Shown: one piece after another, positions 1-8,060 of the stretch | Layout: each line of letters begins with the position of its first letter | Numbering within the stretch: position 1 is the first letter of the stretch | From: Listeria costaricensis | GTDB lineage: Bacteria > Bacillota > Bacilli > Lactobacillales > Listeriaceae | Assembly (NCBI RefSeq): GCF_900183385.1 | Contig: NZ_FXUT01000008.1 | Span: 1-64,000 of the forward strand | Length of the DNA stretch: 64,000 nt | Direction of reading: 5' to 3' | The notes under the pieces: generated by a model | Told to the model about the DNA's origin: nothing | What the model saw: the letters and a program-made list of their open reading frames with translations, nothing else | Databases searched by the model: none | Made by a program: the position numbers and the translations under genes

Positions 1-21
1 CGAGTCCTGCCTGTGGAGCCA
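1..21 (+). tRNA. tRNA-Asn, 3' end only (cut by window edge)
   Basis: The first bases carry the second half of a T loop (CGAGTCC), the 3' acceptor strand CTGTGGA, discriminator G and an encoded CCA. This matches the 3' end of Bacillales tRNA-Asn as I remember it (acceptor TCCRCAG). The anticodon is outside the window, so the amino acid is inferred from the acceptor stem alone. Confidence 0.65.
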
Positions 22-45
22 TTTTTTTGTATAAAAAATTATTTT

Positions 46-118
<73 letters not shown>

Positions 119-138
119 TAATGAAATTCTTTGCAAAA

Positions 139-184
139 GACAACGGTGCTGATAGTACTATCAGCACCGTTGTCTTTTTTTATT
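139..184 (+). terminator. Terminator of the tRNA cluster
   Basis: A perfect 36-base palindrome (139-174, core GATAGTACTATC) is followed by a run of T. It closes the tRNA transcript. Confidence 0.9.
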
Positions 185-300
185 TATCAAAAACCGTTTT
201 TTTATAAGATAAGGATGACTATCTTCAACTAGGAAGGTTTAAAAAGCTGGAATGAAAATGTGCCCATCAACTAAATAATAACTAATCCACTTAAATGAAT

Positions 301-416
301 GAAAGAAAAATCGAAAATCATGTGAAGCCATCTTTATGAAGAGGCTTGTTAGATGCTCGCCTGTCAAGCTAATGATAGGCGAGCAGTCTATAAAACATGA
401 TTTTCGATTCTTTCTT
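301..416. repeat. Branched inverted-repeat element between tRNAs and dxs-like gene
   Basis: An outer stem (309-323 with 395-409, 15 perfect base pairs, extendable past a mismatch) encloses two further hairpins: 325-334 with 339-347, and 355-366 with 373-384 (12 pairs including one G-T). The sequence can therefore fold as a three-way junction, on either strand, with T-rich flanks on both sides. It lies between two converging transcripts, so it may be a bidirectional terminator. It may also be a small RNA or the remnant of a short interspersed repeat. No gene is visible elsewhere in 185-473. Confidence 0.6.
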
Positions 417-473
417 ATTTTCATTAGAGTAGAACTTCTTTATTACCGCTGACTCCTATTGGCTGTTAAAAGC

Positions 474-2243
474 TTATTTCTTGATGAGGTCAAGCGCTGT
501 GCTGGCAATATTTTCAGCACTCAAACCATAGCGCTCATAAAGCTCTGCTTGTGGGATTTCATCTGTGAATTCTTTGGCTGCACCGAAGGATTTTACTTTG
601 ATGGAGCTGTCGCCGTAGTAATGAGCGATTTTTTCACCGAAGCCGCCGGACAGGCTGCCGTCTTCTAGGGTTAGCACGAGCTGATGATTGGCTTTTAGGC
701 GTTCAAGGGTCACTTGGTCGTAAGCCGTGATAAATTGAGGATTGATCAGAGTGGCATTTATTCCTGATGCGGCCAACTTTTGGTGAACCTCTTGGCCTAA
801 CTGGAAGAAGCCGCCGAGTGCTAAAATGGCCACTGTGTCGCCTAGATGTGTGACTTCATAGTGCGGTTTGGAATAGTCGCGACTTGTTGGTGCCCCGTGA
901 GTGACGCCGTGTTCTGGGATGCGGATGGCGACTGGATGGTCTTTTTGCGTGAGTGCCCAGTCTAGCATGGCGGTCAGTTGTTCTGAGGTGGCAGGGGCCA
1001 GATAGACGATATTTGGGATGCTCGACAGGATTGGGATGTCGTAGAGGCCTTGGTGTGTGACTGCGCCGCCAGAGATGGAGCCGCCTCGGATGATGAGGAC
1101 AGCTGGATTGTCATTGATGGCTAGGTCATGCGAAAGCTGGTCATAGGCCCGTTGCAGGAAAGTGCTCGAATGGAAAACCACTGGGCGGATACCGGCAGAT
1201 GCCAAAGCGGATGCAAAGGTGATGGAATGGCCTTCTGCAATGCCAACATCGAAGTAGCGGTCAGGATGGGCTGCTTGGAATCGTTTTAGGCCAAACATGC
1301 CAGGGATGGCGGCATTGATTGTGACAATTGGCAGCTGGTCGCTTTCGATTTTTTTTGTTAGTTGGTCGACAATTAGGTCGCTGTAGTTTTCGCCGCTTGT
1401 TTGATTGATTGGTTCGCCCGTTTCTAAATCAAATGGGGTGCGCCAGTGATAGAGCATTTTATTTTCGACGGCTTTTGCAAAACCGTGTCCTTTTTCGGTA
1501 TGGACATGGAGGACGATTGGATGGTCGATATCTTTGACGTTTTGGAAAGTGTCAATCATTGTTTGCAAATCGTTGCCCTCTTCAATGTAGCGATAATCGA
1601 AGCCCATTGCTTTGAAAAGGTTATTTTCTGAGGTACCTTTTGAGGCGCGAAGTTCAGCCAGCGTCCGGTAGAGTCCGCCAAAATTTTCATCGATGGACAT
1701 TTCATTATCATTGAAAATGACGATTAGGTTGCTGTTTAGTTCTGCGCCATTGTTGAGTCCTTCAAATGCTAAGCCGCCACTCATGGAGCCGTCGCCAATC
1801 AGTGCCAGTACATTGCCGCTTTCGTTTTTTAGATCGCGTGCTTTGGCAAGACCTACTGCTAGGCTGATCGATGTGGAAGTATGTCCGACCGTGAAAAAGT
1901 CATGCTTACTTTCATGCTGGGAGGTGTAGCCGGTAATGTCAGTGAAATGTGCGGGATCTTCAAAGCCGGATTTTCGACCTGTTAAAATTTTATGCGGGTA
2001 GGCTTGATGGGAGACGTCCCATACAATTTTATCCGTTGGGGAATCAAAGACATAATGAAATGCTAGGGTGAGCTCAACAACGCCTAAATTCGGGCCGATA
2101 TGTCCGCCGTGTTGGCTGTCTTTAAATAAAATTAGCTCGCGAATTTCTCTGGCTGCTTGTTCCATTTCTGAAATCGTTAATTTTTTTACATCGTCTGGAC
2201 CATGGACTTGATCAAGAATGATGGTTTCTGTAGTGTTTGACAA
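474..2243 (-). CDS. dxs: 1-deoxy-D-xylulose-5-phosphate synthase-like enzyme
   Basis: A thiamine-diphosphate enzyme of the DXS/transketolase family, 589 residues. DXS joins pyruvate and glyceraldehyde 3-phosphate in the first step of the MEP isoprenoid pathway. Visible signs are the N-terminal GGHIGPNLGVVEL segment with the substrate-binding histidine, the thiamine motif GDGSMSGG followed about 30 residues later by NDN, and the STFLQRAYDQ pyrimidine-domain motif. It is roughly 30-40 residues shorter than typical DXS, and the usual AEQH motif reads AEGH, so it may be a divergent second copy with altered activity. The start is TTG, 6 bases after a GAGGTGG ribosome site. It stands alone on the minus strand behind a MerR-type promoter. 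Confidence 0.78.
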   Translation of the reverse strand: MSNTTETIILDQVHGPDDVKKLTISEMEQAAREIRELILFKDSQHGGHIGPNLGVVELTLAFHYVFDSPTDKIVWDVSHQAYPHKILTGRKSGFEDPAHFTDITGYTSQHESKHDFFTVGHTSTSISLAVGLAKARDLKNESGNVLALIGDGSMSGGLAFEGLNNGAELNSNLIVIFNDNEMSIDENFGGLYRTLAELRASKGTSENNLFKAMGFDYRYIEEGNDLQTMIDTFQNVKDIDHPIVLHVHTEKGHGFAKAVENKMLYHWRTPFDLETGEPINQTSGENYSDLIVDQLTKKIESDQLPIVTINAAIPGMFGLKRFQAAHPDRYFDVGIAEGHSITFASALASAGIRPVVFHSSTFLQRAYDQLSHDLAINDNPAVLIIRGGSISGGAVTHQGLYDIPILSSIPNIVYLAPATSEQLTAMLDWALTQKDHPVAIRIPEHGVTHGAPTSRDYSKPHYEVTHLGDTVAILALGGFFQLGQEVHQKLAASGINATLINPQFITAYDQVTLERLKANHQLVLTLEDGSLSGGFGEKIAHYYGDSSIKVKSFGAAKEFTDEIPQAELYERYGLSAENIASTALDLIKK

Positions 2244-2289
2244 AATGTGCCACCTCGGTTAATTTTTATTTTTGTGAAGAACTGTGCTA

Positions 2290-2320
2290 AGTTTACACCC
2301 TTGAGTGGGCTCCAAGTCAA
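2290..2320 (-). promoter_or_regulatory. MerR-type promoter of the dxs-like gene (19-bp spacer)
   Basis: On the minus strand TTGACT (2315-2320) and TAAACT (2290-2295) are separated by exactly 19 bases. The spacer holds an imperfect dyad, CTTGGAG/CTCAAGG. An over-long spacer of 19-20 bases filled by a dyad is the hallmark of promoters activated by MerR-family regulators. No merR gene is in this window. The remaining intergenic sequence to 2564 holds a possible small ORF and the promoter of the next gene. Confidence 0.7.
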
Positions 2321-2425
2321 CTGTTTTGTGAAAAATTTTTCTTACTGACGGTCTAACTGGTATAATGGAGGGAGTAGCAGAATCACGAGGTTTTCTTTCG
2401 GGAAATTGATGAAAGGGGCAGTTTT

Positions 2426-2506
2426 TTGCATCTTTTTGTCCGTGTGCAGGAATTTGAACGAAGAGTAGTAGAAGTGAAACAAGAGTTGGAAAATAAACAA
2501 GATTGA
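2426..2506 (+). CDS. Possible 26-residue small protein or leader peptide
   Basis: A TTG start at 2426 follows GAAAGGGG by about 7 bases and opens 26 codons ending at TGA 2504-2506. The peptide begins MHLFVRVQEFERR and would be a charged amphipathic helix. A TATAAT at 2361-2366 could drive it. It ends inside the promoter of the TetR gene. The neighbouring genes also start with TTG. There is no homology evidence, so this is tentative. Confidence 0.35.
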   Translation: MHLFVRVQEFERRVVEVKQELENKQD

Positions 2507-2531
2507 ACTATCGGTTTATTTATTCTATACT
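2503..2531 (+). promoter_or_regulatory. Promoter of the TetR regulator with candidate operator
   Basis: TTGAAC (2503-2508) and TATACT (2526-2531) are separated by 17 bases. Bases 2503-2526 match 3463-3486, just upstream of the exporter gene, at 18 of 24 positions without gaps (TTGAAC, nine variable bases, ATTTATTCT). The shared box overlaps this promoter, as expected for autorepression. Confidence 0.65.
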
Positions 2532-2564
2532 ACAAGTATAAAATAAGGATCAGGGGCTGAGAAC

Positions 2565-3455
2565 TTGAAAGATAAGAAACGGAAAATCATTACAGAGGCA
2601 AAAACAATCTTTCGTAAAAAAGGGTATTTGCTGACGTCTGCGGCTGATATTGTCGAGGCGAGCGGGATTTCAAAAGGGACGTTCTACAATTATTTTACCT
2701 CGAAAGAAGAACTGGCGATTGTCATTTTTAAACAGGAATATTCCGTGCTTCATCAGAAATTGGAACGGATGATGGCGGATGAAACACATACGAAAAAAGA
2801 GAATTTTATGGCAACCATGAATGTATTGATTGAATTTCATAGCAAAAATGCAGAGATTCTCAATATAACTTTTTCGCAGGCGATGGTTGATGATGATTTC
2901 AATCAATTTTTGGCTAGTGTGCGGCTTAGAAGCTTAGAATGGGTGAAAAAGCAGATTCTATTGATTTATGGCGCGGAGACGGAGCCATATGTGAATGATC
3001 TGACGTTGCTCTTAGTCGGGATGACCTTTATGTTTGTCTTTGTCAGTGGTGCGGCTAAAGAGGAAAATAAACTGATGGATGAGATCGTGCCTTATGTGTT
3101 TCACAGAATGGATGCACTCGTAGCAGATATTATCGCGACAAAAGAAGTGATGATTACAGAGGAGGATACGGCTTGCTTCATTCCAGATAGTGTGGGGCTT
3201 CGGAATAAACGAATGGCAAATTTACGGAAGAGTGTGGAGCAGCTGACGCAAAAAATCGATACGCTTACGATCGCGGATTCGGATAAGTGGCAGTATAAAG
3301 AGTCACTCAATGCGATTTTGGTCGAGCTGAACAACAAGGAGCTGCCCCGTGATTTTATTATTCAAGGGACGCTGCTTTACTTGAAACAACAGGCGCCGAA
3401 AGAGCTCAGCAAGGAAGTGCTACTGGTTGAAAAATTTGTGAATGATTTGTTATAG
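2565..3455 (+). CDS. brtA: TetR/AcrR-family regulator, BrtA-like
   Basis: A 296-residue transcription factor. Residues about 8-55 form a TetR helix-turn-helix (SAADIVEASGISKGTFYNYF). The rest is the ligand-binding half, longer than the usual 190-220 residues of the family. It sits directly upstream of a 14-helix exporter in the same orientation, with 99 bases and a separate promoter between them. In L. monocytogenes the equivalent pair, recalled from memory, is BrtA, which senses bile acids, and the MdrT exporter; the assignment rests on family plus arrangement. The start is TTG after an AGGGG site. Confidence 0.8.
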   Translation: MKDKKRKIITEAKTIFRKKGYLLTSAADIVEASGISKGTFYNYFTSKEELAIVIFKQEYSVLHQKLERMMADETHTKKENFMATMNVLIEFHSKNAEILNITFSQAMVDDDFNQFLASVRLRSLEWVKKQILLIYGAETEPYVNDLTLLLVGMTFMFVFVSGAAKEENKLMDEIVPYVFHRMDALVADIIATKEVMITEEDTACFIPDSVGLRNKRMANLRKSVEQLTQKIDTLTIADSDKWQYKESLNAILVELNNKELPRDFIIQGTLLYLKQQAPKELSKEVLLVEKFVNDLL

Positions 3456-3462
3456 AATTTTT

Positions 3463-3536
3463 TTGAACGGTGCGGTCATTTATTCTTGACTGTATCGTTC
3501 TTTTTCTTTATACTAACTCTATCATTTTGAAAATGA
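3463..3536 (+). promoter_or_regulatory. Promoter and candidate operators of the exporter
   Basis: TTGACT (3486-3491) and TATACT (3509-3514) have 17-base spacing. Upstream, 3463-3486 is the box shared with the TetR promoter. Downstream, at the likely start of transcription, 3522-3536 is a perfect 7+1+7 palindrome (TCATTTT G AAAATGA). Either could bind the adjacent TetR protein. Confidence 0.65.
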
Positions 3537-3554
3537 ATGAAAGGGGAATTATAA

Positions 3555-5045
3555 TTGAATAGTTTAGCATCTGAAAAACCTGTAGACGTGAACGGCAGAC
3601 CGTTTAATCGGAATTTGCTCGTTATAACAATGATTGTTGGTGCTTTTGTGGCGGTTCTTAATCAGACACTTCTGGCCACTGCCTTGCCGATGATCATGGA
3701 CGATCTGGATATTACGGCGGCTACTGGGCAATGGCTTACGACTGCGTTCTTACTGACCAATGGGATTATGATTCCTATTACCGCTATGCTGATTGAAAAA
3801 ATCAGTTCTAAAGTGCTGTTTATTACAGCGATGGTCGTGTTTACGATCGGTACAGTTATTGCGGCTGTCGCTCAAAGTTTTCCAATTCTCTTGACAGGAC
3901 GGATCGTTCAAGCTGCCGGAGCTGGGATTATGATGCCGCTTCTGCAAACGATTTTTCTACTGATCTTCCCTCGTGAAAAACGCGGGGCGGCGATGGGAAT
4001 TATGGGGCTAGTGATGGCTTTTGCACCAGCGATTGGCCCGACACTTTCAGGCTGGATCGTCGACTCTTATGACTGGCGCGTTCTGTTTATCGTGCTGATT
4101 CCAATTGCTGTTTTTGACATTATTCTAGCTTTCTTTGGAATGAAAAAGGTCGTGGCTTTAAAAGAAAATAAAATTGACATTCTGTCGATTATTCTATCAT
4201 CTGTGGGCTTCGGTTCGATGCTCTATGGCTTTAGTTCTGCCGGAAATGATGGTTGGGGAGACCCGGTCGTTGTGACCACACTCATTATCGGAGCGGTTGT
4301 TACAGTACTCTTTATCTGGCGGCAACTCTCGATCGAGCATCCAATGCTTGAGTTTCGCGTATTCCGCTATCCGATTTTCTCCCTATCTGTCATCTTGAGT
4401 TCGATTGTCACGATGGCCATGATCGGCGCAGAAATCGTCCTGCCGCTTTACATTCAGTCTATTCGTGGTGAGACGGCGCTGCAATCCGGTCTGCTGCTCT
4501 TACCGGGAGCTATTGTCATGGGGATCATGAGTCCGATTACGGGGATCATTTTTGATAAAATTGGGGCTAGATGGTTGAGCATTAGCGGGCTGACAATTTT
4601 GACGCTCGGTACAATTCCATTTATGTTCCTGACAGCTGATACGCCACTTTGGTACATTGTTGTATTCTATGCGATCCGGTTCTTGGGGATTTCGATGGCG
4701 ATGATGCCGATTGGGACGGCTGGAATGAATGCTTTACCGAATGAGCTGATCAATCACGGTTCGGCGGTCAATAATACGATTCGCCAAATTGCCGGTTCGA
4801 TCGGGACGGCTGTTCTGATTACCGTTTTGACGAATGTAACGAAAGATCAGATGCCGGACAAAATGCTGGCTGCAACGGATCCGGCCGGCTTTGCTCAAAA
4901 AGCAATGGACGCTAGCCTGGATGGGATGAAAGCGGCTTTTCTAGTGGCGGTCATCTTTTCTGCAATCGGCATGGTGCTGAGTTTCTTTGTTAAGAACAAA
5001 CAAAAACCGGCAATCGTCAGCAAAACCATAAAAGAAAATGTTTGA
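3555..5045 (+). CDS. mdrT: DHA2-type MFS drug exporter, MdrT-like
   Basis: A 496-residue major-facilitator protein with about 14 hydrophobic helices, typical of the EmrB/QacA (DHA2) group. The loop motif GRIVQAAGAGIMMPLL and the motif-C-like GPTLSGWIVDSYDWR are visible. It should export drugs or bile acids by proton exchange across the cell membrane. It follows a TetR regulator as mdrT follows brtA in L. monocytogenes; MdrT has been linked to cholic-acid efflux and c-di-AMP release. The start is TTG after AAGGGG. A strong terminator follows, so it is probably transcribed alone. Confidence 0.82.
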   Translation: MNSLASEKPVDVNGRPFNRNLLVITMIVGAFVAVLNQTLLATALPMIMDDLDITAATGQWLTTAFLLTNGIMIPITAMLIEKISSKVLFITAMVVFTIGTVIAAVAQSFPILLTGRIVQAAGAGIMMPLLQTIFLLIFPREKRGAAMGIMGLVMAFAPAIGPTLSGWIVDSYDWRVLFIVLIPIAVFDIILAFFGMKKVVALKENKIDILSIILSSVGFGSMLYGFSSAGNDGWGDPVVVTTLIIGAVVTVLFIWRQLSIEHPMLEFRVFRYPIFSLSVILSSIVTMAMIGAEIVLPLYIQSIRGETALQSGLLLLPGAIVMGIMSPITGIIFDKIGARWLSISGLTILTLGTIPFMFLTADTPLWYIVVFYAIRFLGISMAMMPIGTAGMNALPNELINHGSAVNNTIRQIAGSIGTAVLITVLTNVTKDQMPDKMLAATDPAGFAQKAMDASLDGMKAAFLVAVIFSAIGMVLSFFVKNKQKPAIVSKTIKENV

Positions 5046-5051
5046 TCAAGT

Positions 5052-5109
5052 CCTGAAATCGGGGGGCAGCTGGACAATTGCTGTTTCTGGCTGATTTCAG
5101 GTTTTTTTT
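5052..5109 (+). terminator. Terminator after the exporter
   Basis: CCTGAAATC (5052-5060) pairs with GATTTCAGG (5093-5101), followed by eight T. A smaller hairpin lies in the loop. Confidence 0.9.
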
Positions 5110-5165
5110 AGTCGAAAAAAATGGCCATGCGTGGTATGATTTGTTGTAGATGAGGATGTGAGAAG

Positions 5166-5609
5166 ATGGGGGAAATACGGGAAGCTTTGGCAGAGGATTT
5201 TCCAAAACTGCGTGATATTTTTGCAGAGAGTCGGAGGCAGCACTTTTTCTGGCTGGAGGAAAGGCAGATTGTGCTGGAAGACTTCGATCGACTGACGCAT
5301 GATGAGCGGATTTGGCTTTATCAAGATGAAAATGGTGAACCGATCGGCTTTATTTCGGTCTATGAGCCGGAAAATTTTATCCATCTGCTGTTTATTGCAA
5401 ATGACTGGCAGGGGCATGGGATTGCGACGCAGCTGCTGCAATTTTTGGTTGCGAAAGGGCCGGTTGATTATACACTCAAGTGTGTGGCTAAAAATGAAAC
5501 GGCGCTCACTTTTTATCAGAAAATGAATTTTAAAGTCATTGGAGAAGGTATGGACCCTTTGGAAGGGAAATATTACGAATTATTTTTAAAAGGACGTGGC
5601 GAATCATGA
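5166..5609 (+). CDS. GNAT-family N-acetyltransferase
   Basis: A 147-residue acyl-CoA N-acyltransferase. The acetyl-CoA loop QGHGIA lies near residue 82 in the segment FIANDWQGHGIATQLL, and NETALTFYQKMNF is the usual GNAT C-terminal helix and strand. The substrate cannot be told from sequence. Its last four bases overlap the start of proC (ATGA), so the two are co-translated. A TATGAT box lies about 30 bases upstream of the start. Confidence 0.85.
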   Translation: MGEIREALAEDFPKLRDIFAESRRQHFFWLEERQIVLEDFDRLTHDERIWLYQDENGEPIGFISVYEPENFIHLLFIANDWQGHGIATQLLQFLVAKGPVDYTLKCVAKNETALTFYQKMNFKVIGEGMDPLEGKYYELFLKGRGES

Positions 5610-6415
5610 AGGTAGGATTTATTGGTTTGGGAAATATGGCAACAGCAATCATCGGCGGGTTGCTTGAAAAAGGTGTGCTTACGCCGAAAAATATCCATGT
5701 AGCGAGCCGGACTTTTGAAAAGGTGCAGGCTTTTAGCGAGAAAACGGGCATCACGGCTGTCCAAGATGCGGGGCAACTGGTGCGGGACGTGGATGTGCTG
5801 ATTCTGGCTGTGAAACCAAATATGTTTCAAAAAGTGCTGGCGCCGCTTCGGGAGGATCTGCAGGCCAGTCGTCCGCTCGTAATTTCGATTGCCGCTGGAC
5901 TGACGCTCGACCAGCTGGCTGAGCTTACAGGTGGTGATCATCGAATTGTCCGCGTCATGCCGAATGTCAATGCGACGATTGGGGAATCCATGTCGGGCAT
6001 CTGTGCCAATTCGTTTGTTACGGAGAAAGATTTGCAAGCGGCAGAAATGATTTTTGGAGCAGTAGGCAAAACCATGGTGCTGGATGAAAGTGAGTTCAGT
6101 ATTTTTGCGGCGATTGCTGGTAGTTCGCCTGCCTTCATTTATCTGTTTATCGATTCATTGGCTCGCGGTGCGCTGAAAGCCGGGATGCCGAAACAAAAAG
6201 CCGTGGAGATTGTGGCGCAAACGGTTCTGGGCAGTGCCAAGATGGTGCTTGAGAGCGGGGAGCATCCATTCAGCCTGATTGATAAGGTCTGCTCGCCGGG
6301 TGGGACGACGATTGCTGGTGTGGCGGCGCTTGAAGATGAAGCTTTTATTTCGGCTGTCATGAAGAGTGTGGAAGCGACAATTGCACGGGAAAAAGAAATG
6401 ACGGAAAATAGTTGA
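5606..6415 (+). CDS. proC: Pyrroline-5-carboxylate reductase
   Basis: 269 residues, the normal length. It catalyses the last step of proline synthesis, NAD(P)H reduction of pyrroline-5-carboxylate, in the cytoplasm. The N-terminal Rossmann motif reads GFIGLGNMATAIIGG. The C-terminal signature region includes AGSSPAF and PGGTTIAGVAALE. It overlaps the acetyltransferase gene by 4 bases and ends just before a terminator. No proA or proB is nearby. Confidence 0.95.
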   Translation: MKVGFIGLGNMATAIIGGLLEKGVLTPKNIHVASRTFEKVQAFSEKTGITAVQDAGQLVRDVDVLILAVKPNMFQKVLAPLREDLQASRPLVISIAAGLTLDQLAELTGGDHRIVRVMPNVNATIGESMSGICANSFVTEKDLQAAEMIFGAVGKTMVLDESEFSIFAAIAGSSPAFIYLFIDSLARGALKAGMPKQKAVEIVAQTVLGSAKMVLESGEHPFSLIDKVCSPGGTTIAGVAALEDEAFISAVMKSVEATIAREKEMTENS

Positions 6416-6421
6416 CGGTGA

Positions 6422-6455
6422 AACCTTGTCTTGATTGTGAAGACAGGGTTTTTTT
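6422..6455 (+). terminator. Terminator after proC
   Basis: AACCTTGTCTT (6422-6432) pairs with AAGACAGGGTT (6440-6450), one wobble, followed by T. Confidence 0.88.
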
Positions 6456-6524
6456 CTTGAAAATAATCGATTAAGATGGGCATCTTTCGGCTATACTAAG
6501 AGAAAAAGGAAGTGGGGGAGCAGC

Positions 6525-8060
6525 ATGGTCAAACCAAAATTATTTTCAGCGGTGACAATCGGCTCGCAAAGTGTGACGCTTAAAATCATGGATATCAGTC
6601 GGCAAGAGGTTCTGGAGGCGCTGCGTGCGGATGTATCGATCGGGACGGACATTTATAATCACAAAACAATTGCTGCCAGCACCATGCATGAGACTTCGAC
6701 GGCTCTGGCTGGATTTGTTCAACTGATGCGGGATTATGATGTAACGGAATATCGGGCGGTGGCTACAGCATCTGTCCGGGAAGCGCTCAATGCCGAATAT
6801 GTAAAAGAACAGATCCGTTTGCAGACGGGGCTTGAGATTGCCTGGGTATCGAATGCGGAGGAACGATTTTTACATAGTCAGGCGGCCGCTCTCAAAACGC
6901 CCAATTTTAGCCAGCTGATCAGTGAGGGCACCATGCTGATCGATATTGGTTCGGGCAGTATTCAGCTGACGGTTTATGATGAAGGCGAGTTTATGTTTTC
7001 GCGCAATATCAAGCTGGGGCCGCTGCGGGTACGGGAACTTCTGGCGGAGCTTAAGGTGCAGACGAGTAATTTTGCGGATTTGTTGGAGGATTTCATCTTT
7101 AGCAAGATTCGCGACTATGCCCAATTTGCGCCGAAAGATGTGGCCTACAAACACTTTATTCTGATCGGGACGGACTTATTATTTTTTAAGCAGGCGTTTA
7201 TGGGCGGCTCAGAGGATCATCAAATTACGCGGGACTATTTTGACCAGCTCTACATGCACATGCTCGAGATGCCGGAACAGGTTTTGGCGAAAAAGTATCA
7301 GCTTTCCTACGATGCGATCAGTCAACTGCTACCTTCTGCGATGCTTTTGAAGGAGCTTTTAAAGGTGACGGGGGCGGAGAGTATTTTGCTTTCGGATGCG
7401 GAACTGGTGGATGGAATCCTGGTGGAGGAGTCGATTCGCTATAAGAAAATTAAACTGAGCCATGACTTTAATGAGGACTTGATTGCTTCGGCTGAACATA
7501 TCTCACGCAGGTACATGACCGATCAGAAACACAGCGAGATTGTACGTAAATTCGCGCTTCACCTTTTCAACCAATTAAAATCGCTGCACGGATTGAAAAA
7601 AAGAGAGCGGTTGTTGCTGGAACTGGCGGCAATTTTGCAAGATGTTGGTAGCTTTATCGATATGAATAATCATTACGTGCACTCGGAATATCTGATTGAG
7701 GCGACGGAATTGATTGGCTTATCGGAAACGGAGCAAAAAATCGTGGCGGCTGTGGCGCGCTATCACAGTACGGAAACGCCCTCAGCCGGATTGGAAAATT
7801 TTGGTCGATATGATACGGCAACGCGGCTGACAATTGCCAAGCTGACGGCGATTTTGCGCATTGCAGATGCACTGGATGACAGTCATCAGCAGAAGGTTGA
7901 ACGGATTTCTGTTTCGCTGAAAAAAGAGCTGTTGCAGATTTCAGTATGGGCGAATGATGATTTGATGCTTGAAAAATGGACATTTGATGAAAAGGCAGAA
8001 TTTTTTGCGGAAGTGTATGGAATCAAACCACAAATTATAGAAAAGGGTGGACTCTCATGA
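6525..8060 (+). CDS. ppx: Exopolyphosphatase, Ppx/GppA family with C-terminal HD-type domain
   Basis: A 511-residue Ppx/GppA phosphatase, expected to remove terminal phosphates from polyphosphate or act on pppGpp. The actin-like ATPase fold shows as two halves: an N-terminal strand (FSAVTIGSQSVTLKIMD) and the phosphate loop IDIGSGSIQLTV near residue 140. From about residue 320 it continues with a helical HD-like part (LAAILQDVGSFIDMNNHYVHSEYLI), as in long Ppx proteins. The N-terminal acidic motif usually reads DLGSNS; here it is TIGSQS, so activity may be changed. The next gene, ppk, starts inside its last codons (ATGA). The ribosome site is GTGGGGGAG, with a TATACT box at 6492. Confidence 0.85.
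   Translation: MVKPKLFSAVTIGSQSVTLKIMDISRQEVLEALRADVSIGTDIYNHKTIAASTMHETSTALAGFVQLMRDYDVTEYRAVATASVREALNAEYVKEQIRLQTGLEIAWVSNAEERFLHSQAAALKTPNFSQLISEGTMLIDIGSGSIQLTVYDEGEFMFSRNIKLGPLRVRELLAELKVQTSNFADLLEDFIFSKIRDYAQFAPKDVAYKHFILIGTDLLFFKQAFMGGSEDHQITRDYFDQLYMHMLEMPEQVLAKKYQLSYDAISQLLPSAMLLKELLKVTGAESILLSDAELVDGILVEESIRYKKIKLSHDFNEDLIASAEHISRRYMTDQKHSEIVRKFALHLFNQLKSLHGLKKRERLLLELAAILQDVGSFIDMNNHYVHSEYLIEATELIGLSETEQKIVAAVARYHSTETPSAGLENFGRYDTATRLTIAKLTAILRIADALDDSHQQKVERISVSLKKELLQISVWANDDLMLEKWTFDEKAEFFAEVYGIKPQIIEKGGLS

Noticed and set aside
239-424. Minus-strand ORF in the branched repeat
   Set aside because: It coincides with the inverted-repeat structure and has no convincing ribosome site.
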